56,154 nt of DNA, from positions 1-56,154 of the forward strand of contig CBFFYP010000019.1 in assembly GCA_965646165.1 (NCBI GenBank), read 5' to 3'. This document shows positions 52,172-56,154 of this stretch, one piece after another (position 1 is the stretch's first letter; the number at the start of each line of letters is the position of its first letter). Under the pieces are notes generated by a model. It worked only from the letters and a program-made list of their open reading frames with translations, was not told where the DNA came from and made no database searches. Made by a program: the position numbers and the translations under genes. This DNA is from MGBC114844 sp910585855 (GTDB lineage: Bacteria > Bacillota > Clostridia > Lachnospirales > Lachnospiraceae).

Positions 52172-52603
52172 CTAAGTTCGTTTCTTTTTATTCACTTCTT
52201 TTTTAGAAGTAAGAGTTTCTTTATAATCTTCTAAATATGCTACCATTTCTTCCATTTCTGTAATCGCTTTTTGTGTATCTGATTCTTCTTTAAAAAGTGC
52301 TGCAATTAAAGCAGCTTTATTGATAATTTCAATTTCTTTTACATTTTCTTTCATCTGTAAAATAACAAACTCTTCTGATGAAACAGCAGGTGCAAAACTT
52401 CTAGATAAAACCGTACCACTGTAGACAATTCGATTGATTTTTACAAGTTCATGTTTTAAAAGTTTGCGCAAAACTGCCTGTACAGTATTCATAGTCAAAT
52501 CAGGATGTTGATTAACAATTTCCAAAGCAGTCATGGAATCAGGTGCATCCCATAAAATTTGCATAATATCAATATCTCTTCCTGTAAATTTTTTTGAGCG
52601 CAT
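52172..52603 (-). CDS. BlaI/MecI-type transcriptional repressor (paralog 1)
   Basis: 143 residues: winged helix at about 5-75 (DIDIMQILWDAPDSMTALEIV, then TMNTVQAVLRKLLKHELVKI) and a helical dimerization tail with a basic end. By eye about two-thirds identical to the adjacent gene at 52662, so a recent tandem duplication. No BlaR1-type sensor is nearby. AAGGAAG precedes the ATG. A palindrome ATCTA-N6-TAGAT lies between the two genes and is a candidate operator. Confidence 0.82.
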   Translation of the reverse strand: MRSKKFTGRDIDIMQILWDAPDSMTALEIVNQHPDLTMNTVQAVLRKLLKHELVKINRIVYSGTVLSRSFAPAVSSEEFVILQMKENVKEIEIINKAALIAALFKEESDTQKAITEMEEMVAYLEDYKETLTSKKEVNKKKRT

Positions 52604-52642
52604 GTGGGACTTCCTTTCTTCAAATTATAGTTGTATGTAAGC

Positions 52643-52658
52643 ATCTAGTGTGATAGAT
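52643..52658. promoter_or_regulatory. Candidate operator between the BlaI-type paralogs
   Basis: ATCTAGTGTGATAGAT, a 5-bp-arm palindrome. Related half sites TGATAGA/ATCTATCA appear upstream of the second paralog (about 53119-53125 and 53248-53255). Binding by these repressors is inference. Confidence 0.35.
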
Positions 52659-52661
52659 GGG

Positions 52662-53069
52662 TTACATTTTGCTTTTCAACAATTCCTTTTGTTTGGATAA
52701 CATAAGTTCGATTTCTTCGATTTCCTTTATGGTGTTTTCTGTATCGGTTTCATCTTCAAACAGTGCAGTAACAAAGGCTTTTTTATTGACAGTATCTATG
52801 TCTTTTACATTTTCCTTCATCTGTAGAATAACAAATTCTTCAGGTGAAATAACAGATGCAAAACTACGGGATAAAACGGTTCCGCTATAGACAATCCGAT
52901 TGATTTTGATAAGACCTTCTTTTAAAAGTTTGCGAAGAACAGCCTGTACGGTATTCATTGTCAATTCAGGATGTTGTTTTACAATTTCCAAGGCGGTCAT
53001 AGAATCAGATGCGTTCCACAGAATTTGTAGGATGTCTAAATCTCTTCCGGTGAATCTTCTTGAGTGCAT
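52662..53069 (-). CDS. BlaI/MecI-type transcriptional repressor (paralog 2)
   Basis: 135 residues, closely related to the 52172 gene: DLDILQILWNASDSMTALEIV and the identical TMNTVQAVLRKLLK recognition region, INRIVYSGTVLSRSF, with divergence mostly in the C-terminal coiled tail. The near-identical DNA-recognition segment suggests both bind the same sites. AGGAGG precedes the ATG. It is the first gene of the pair in transcription order. Confidence 0.82.
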   Translation of the reverse strand: MHSRRFTGRDLDILQILWNASDSMTALEIVKQHPELTMNTVQAVLRKLLKEGLIKINRIVYSGTVLSRSFASVISPEEFVILQMKENVKDIDTVNKKAFVTALFEDETDTENTIKEIEEIELMLSKQKELLKSKM

Positions 53070-53451
53070 ATAGAACCCTCCTTTCTAATTCAGTATGATT
53101 GGGGGAGTTAAATACTGTGATAGAATCAGCATTTAACCTTTTTATGTACACGGACATTCATAGAAAATAAGAAGATTATCAGCAAAGCTGACGAGTGTCC
53201 GGTGCATGAGCAGGGAGAAAATCTTCCCTGTTTGGTTTACTCCATGGATCTATCATACATCAAAATAATTGAAAAAGCAACTAAAAACGTATAAATCTTG
53301 CTATGCCTGAAATGTAAGAAACTGTAAATAATTTAAAAAGTTGTCAGTGAAAAAATGAACATCAGTTCGTAATATATCAAATATTTAGTAGAATTAAAAA
53401 AAGAATTGTGGTATACTAAATTTGAAAAGGAAAGCGAGAGGAGGAAAAGCG
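53070..53451. other. Divergent intergenic region with hairpins and operator-like half sites
   Basis: No gene is supported. An inverted repeat with ACGGACATTC at 53149 and GAGTGTCCGG at 53192 encloses a structured segment. A second hairpin CAGGGAGA/TCTTCCCTG lies at about 53210-53230. Half sites TGATAGA and ATCTATCA occur on both sides. A TATACT (53412-53417) may serve the + strand gene. Confidence 0.35.
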
Positions 53452-53964
53452 ATGAATGATGTATTTTTGAAAGATCGTGCGGCGAGGGATTGTGCAGATT
53501 TTGAAGGCTGCGGAAAGGGAAGTACAAGAGTTTTAAGTGAAGGGGAAATTAGAAAACAGAAATTAGAAGAAGTGAAATTTCCATTGTTGATTTTAATGTT
53601 TATGATAGGAACTTTTTTATTGACATTAAAACTTCATTCGGAAGAACTTCTATTTTGCTGGAAAGCAACAGCAGTTACCATTCCTTATACGCCGGGAGAT
53701 TCAACTGTTCGTTTTGATGCGCCAAATGGAAATCGCTATGTGATCGATGTTTCTAAAGCCGGATGTAAAAAGGATCAAATTACATTATATTATAGGGGAG
53801 AGGACTATCAAGGGGCAGAAGTTATGACGGTTTGGTGGCTTTTTCCGGTTTGTTATTTGGTTAGTTTAGGAGTGGGAGGCGTGTTGGTACGAAATATTTA
53901 TAAAACACTTCATAGTACCAGATATGCGACACAAAACAAGGGAAGTGGAAAATTTGAAGATTAG
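53452..53964 (+). CDS. Hypothetical membrane protein, two transmembrane helices
   Basis: 170 residues. The start giving MNDVFLKDRAARDC has GAGGAGG directly upstream; the longer TTG reading includes that site and is rejected. The cytoplasmic N-terminus is Cys- and charge-rich. Helices at about 44-62 and 128-148 flank a beta-rich extracytoplasmic domain (IPYTPGDSTVRFDAPNGNR), resembling the plan of DUF3592-type proteins. I cannot assign a function. It is divergent from the BlaI-type pair and could be a target of it. Confidence 0.6.
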   Translation: MNDVFLKDRAARDCADFEGCGKGSTRVLSEGEIRKQKLEEVKFPLLILMFMIGTFLLTLKLHSEELLFCWKATAVTIPYTPGDSTVRFDAPNGNRYVIDVSKAGCKKDQITLYYRGEDYQGAEVMTVWWLFPVCYLVSLGVGGVLVRNIYKTLHSTRYATQNKGSGKFED

Positions 53965-53987
53965 CAAAAGAATTTGATAGATAGAAT

Positions 53988-54037
53988 AAAACTGTCATAT
54001 AAAGGAGATATTATCTTTTATATGACAGTTTTGCTTT
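53988..54037. terminator. Bidirectional terminator
   Basis: A 16-bp perfect stem (53988-54003 with 54017-54032) followed by GCTTTTT. It is shared by the convergent membrane protein and MATE genes. Confidence 0.85.
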
Positions 54038-55414
54038 TTAATGCATTTTTGCAAGCCATTTTCCATTTCGGAATTTCCATAGAAAGAAGATGCTTCGAAC
54101 TGTCCAGTCGATCGACATAGCAATCCAGACTCCTAAAGCACCTAATCCCATCCAACCACCAATCAAATAGCTTAATCCAATTCGACAAATCCACATAGAA
54201 CAAATAGAAACAATCATAGTATATTTGGCGTTGTCTGTAGCACGAAGTGCATTTGGCAGGGCAAAAGAGGAAGGCCAGATTAAAATACAGGCAATGCCAT
54301 GATAGAGGATAATACTTAAAGCAATAGATGAGGCTTCCTGAGATAAGCTGTAAAATTGAATAATAGCAGGAGCAGCAGCACAGGTTAAGAGTGAAATAAC
54401 TGTAATGGAAAGGTAAGCCATTTTCATCAGACGTTTTACATAGTAAACTGTTTCTTCTCTTCTCTTTCCGCCATATGCCTGTCCTGTTACGGTAACAAGT
54501 GCCAATCCGATAGCAGCGGCAGGAATAACTTCAAAGGAAGCAACTGTGCTGGCAACTGCATTTGCAGCGATAGCAGCCGTTCCAAAGTCGGCAATTAAAC
54601 TTTGGACTAGAATTTTTCCTAATTGGAAAATACTGTTTTCTAGTCCGGTTGGAATTCCTACTTTTAAAATATCACCAATAATTGAAAATTTCGGCATAAA
54701 TCCAAGGGAGATATCTACATAAATTGTGTTTTTTTTATTTAAGATAATGATACACATAATGATTGCTGCTGTAATTCGGGAAATTAGGGTTGCTGTACCA
54801 ACTCCTGCTACTCCCATTTGAAAAATATAGAGGAAAATAGAATTTCCTGCAATATTGATTAAATTCATACAAAGTGAAGTTTTCATGGAAATTTTTGAAT
54901 TTCCCGTGGAACGGCACAGCGCAGCGCAGCCGTTGTAAATTCCTAAAAACGGATAGGACAGAGCAGATAAATAAAAATAAGTAACTGCACTTTCCATTAC
55001 ATTTTCTTCTACATGTCCAAAGATTAAGGAAAGAAGCGGTCGGTTAAAGAAAAGTGCAATCGCAGCAATCGCAGAGGACAGTACAGCAACAGATAACATC
55101 AGTTGATTGGCACTTAAACAGGCTTTTTCTGTTTTTTTCTGTCCCAGATAGTGAGCAGAAACGACAGAGCCTCCTGTAGCAAGAGCAGAGAATAGATTAA
55201 TTAATAGGATATTGATGGTATCTACAAGTGAAATGCCGGATACAGCAGCTTCTCCAGAAGAAGAAATCATCATAATATCAACCATTCCTACAAATACAGA
55301 TAAAAACTGCTCAATGATCAGAGGAATAATAAGCTGATAGAGAGCTTTTGTAGAGAAAAAAGGTTCTGAAGAGCCTTCCGGCAATGCAGCAGGTTTGAAA
55401 TATCGAAAAGACAT
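54038..55414 (-). CDS. MATE family efflux transporter
   Basis: 458 residues with 12 predicted helices in two homologous halves. It starts MSFRYFKPAALPEGSSEPFF with GGAGGA close upstream. The open frame extends 85 codons further upstream through repeat C10, but that part is repeat sequence and not coding. Conserved features are FVGMVDIMMISSSGEAAVSGIS in the first half and VTGQAYGGKR before the second half. MATE proteins export cationic drugs or metabolites using Na+ or H+; the substrate cannot be inferred here. Confidence 0.88.
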   Translation of the reverse strand: MSFRYFKPAALPEGSSEPFFSTKALYQLIIPLIIEQFLSVFVGMVDIMMISSSGEAAVSGISLVDTINILLINLFSALATGGSVVSAHYLGQKKTEKACLSANQLMLSVAVLSSAIAAIALFFNRPLLSLIFGHVEENVMESAVTYFYLSALSYPFLGIYNGCAALCRSTGNSKISMKTSLCMNLINIAGNSIFLYIFQMGVAGVGTATLISRITAAIIMCIIILNKKNTIYVDISLGFMPKFSIIGDILKVGIPTGLENSIFQLGKILVQSLIADFGTAAIAANAVASTVASFEVIPAAAIGLALVTVTGQAYGGKRREETVYYVKRLMKMAYLSITVISLLTCAAAPAIIQFYSLSQEASSIALSIILYHGIACILIWPSSFALPNALRATDNAKYTMIVSICSMWICRIGLSYLIGGWMGLGALGVWIAMSIDWTVRSIFFLWKFRNGKWLAKMH

Positions 55415-55513
55415 GGTTCCTCCTTGGCTTTTTAAATAGTTTATAAAATCAATAGTTTTATTATACTCGTAGATAGAAAAAAGGGAATGTCTTTTATTAT
55501 CTTTTTTTAAAAT

Positions 55514-56154
55514 AAAAATCGCATACCAATCAATGATTTCACACTTTTGTAAGTTTGTCTTGTTTCTATTTTTTATTTGGTTTTTGGAGATAGGATGTCG
55601 GCGGAAAGAGTTGGCTTTCACCGGACGCCAGAGGCGGTTTGCTCCTGCCCTTTGTCTGCTCCGCTCCAAACGGTAAGAAAGTCTACGGCTTCTGATTTTG
55701 GTTCATCCAACCGGACGAACCGGGGCGCAATTCGCCCTCATGGCAGCCGAAACGAAACAGGTGTAATGAGGGATTTTATCAGCCGAAAAATATCTTCTTC
55801 CCTATCCTCCGGGCTAAACACGCCCCTTTTTTTGCATACCCTGCATAGAAGCAGGATATGCAAAAAATTCTAGGTGTTTTCACAGAAGCCCAAGACTTTC
55901 TAACCGTTCTCCGAAGTCGCAGGCAAAGGACAGGAGCAAACCGCCTCTCGCTGTTAGTGGAATAGCAGTAGAAATTATATTTTATTACAGAACAAGTTTT
56001 CCGCAAAGTTTAGACACAATTCTTTTTTTGCTCCGGGGTCAAAAAACAGCCAGATTCGAAAACGGTGGGCAGCCTGTAGTGACTTTGGAAAAAAGTTAGA
56101 AGTTCTTGGACTTCTGCTCGAAAACCTAAGATTTTTTTCACATCCTGCTTTCAT
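55514..56154. repeat. Composite palindromic element C10 (A1 module plus inverted A2 module), cut by the window end
   Basis: The conserved extension starts GCATACCAATCAATGATTTC (55514). GGACGCC lies at 55623-55629, and an A1 module follows (55631-55950; inner hairpin near 55833-55868). After a linker like that of C6 comes the inverted A2 module, with its left arm at 56050-56077, running out of the window. It lies upstream of the MATE gene. Confidence 0.8.

Noticed and set aside
55415..55669. 85-codon N-terminal extension of the MATE gene
   Set aside because: It translates the A1 repeat C10. A strong GGAGGA site precedes the ATG at 55414, where the conserved MATE sequence begins.

Overview
This window is the replication-origin region of a low-GC, Gram-positive anaerobe, most likely a member of the Lachnospiraceae (Clostridia). 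The evidence is the gene order around dnaA, intrinsic terminators with strong Shine-Dalgarno sites, a Rex-type operator in front of adhE, a CsbB/GtcA/YfhO-type envelope-glycosylation set, and family proteins such as DUF3881 and DUF4446. No genus can be named from the sequence alone.

Layout. oriC is bipartite and flanks dnaA. One DnaA-box cluster lies between dnaA and dnaN, with an adjacent GC cluster and DnaA-trio-like repeats. A larger cluster lies upstream of dnaA. Leftward from the origin run dnaA, dnaN, rlbA, recF, gyrB and gyrA. Rightward run rpmH, rnpA, yidD, yidC, jag, mnmE, mnmG and rsmG, then a DegS/DegU-like two-component pair and soj-parB. Three perfect parS sites lie on the right arm (19544, 24798, 34551). 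Beyond soj-parB are a DUF4446 gene, an HD-GYP protein, an APH-like kinase, a DUF3881 protein, adhE, a four-gene response regulator/ABC transporter/histidine kinase cassette, a small protein plus duplicated lipoprotein pair, a DEDDh exonuclease, two tiny coupled ORFs, a tandem hemerythrin, tRNA-Arg(CCT), a D-2-hydroxyacid dehydrogenase, prfC with csbB/gtcA/yfhO-like genes, two BlaI-type regulators, a small membrane protein and a MATE exporter. Two further BlaI-type regulators sit at the left edge. None of the four has a BlaR1 partner here.

The most unusual content is a family of non-coding, highly palindromic intergenic elements that make up roughly a tenth of the window. I define four module types (A1, A2, A3 mini, B). 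Each starts with a GGACGCC-like 5' end and finishes in a GGCTGTT-like 3' end, and each is a long hairpin. The complete elements are pairs of modules in inverted orientation joined by a linker, so the whole element is bounded by GGACGCC and GGCGTCC. This is the layout of a REPIN, but far larger (0.35-0.93 kb). The stems differ in sequence between copies but keep complementarity, which indicates selection for, or a mechanism that preserves, the folded form. They interrupt the dnaA operon, flank oriC, and sit between parS and soj and between divergent genes. No transposase is present in the window. The recurring short ORFs inside them look spurious.

Functionally, the window carries replication initiation and gyrase, chromosome partition, tRNA U34 modification, membrane-protein insertion, redox-controlled ethanol fermentation, O2/NO-binding hemerythrin, antimicrobial-peptide-type sensing and efflux, and envelope polymer glycosylation.
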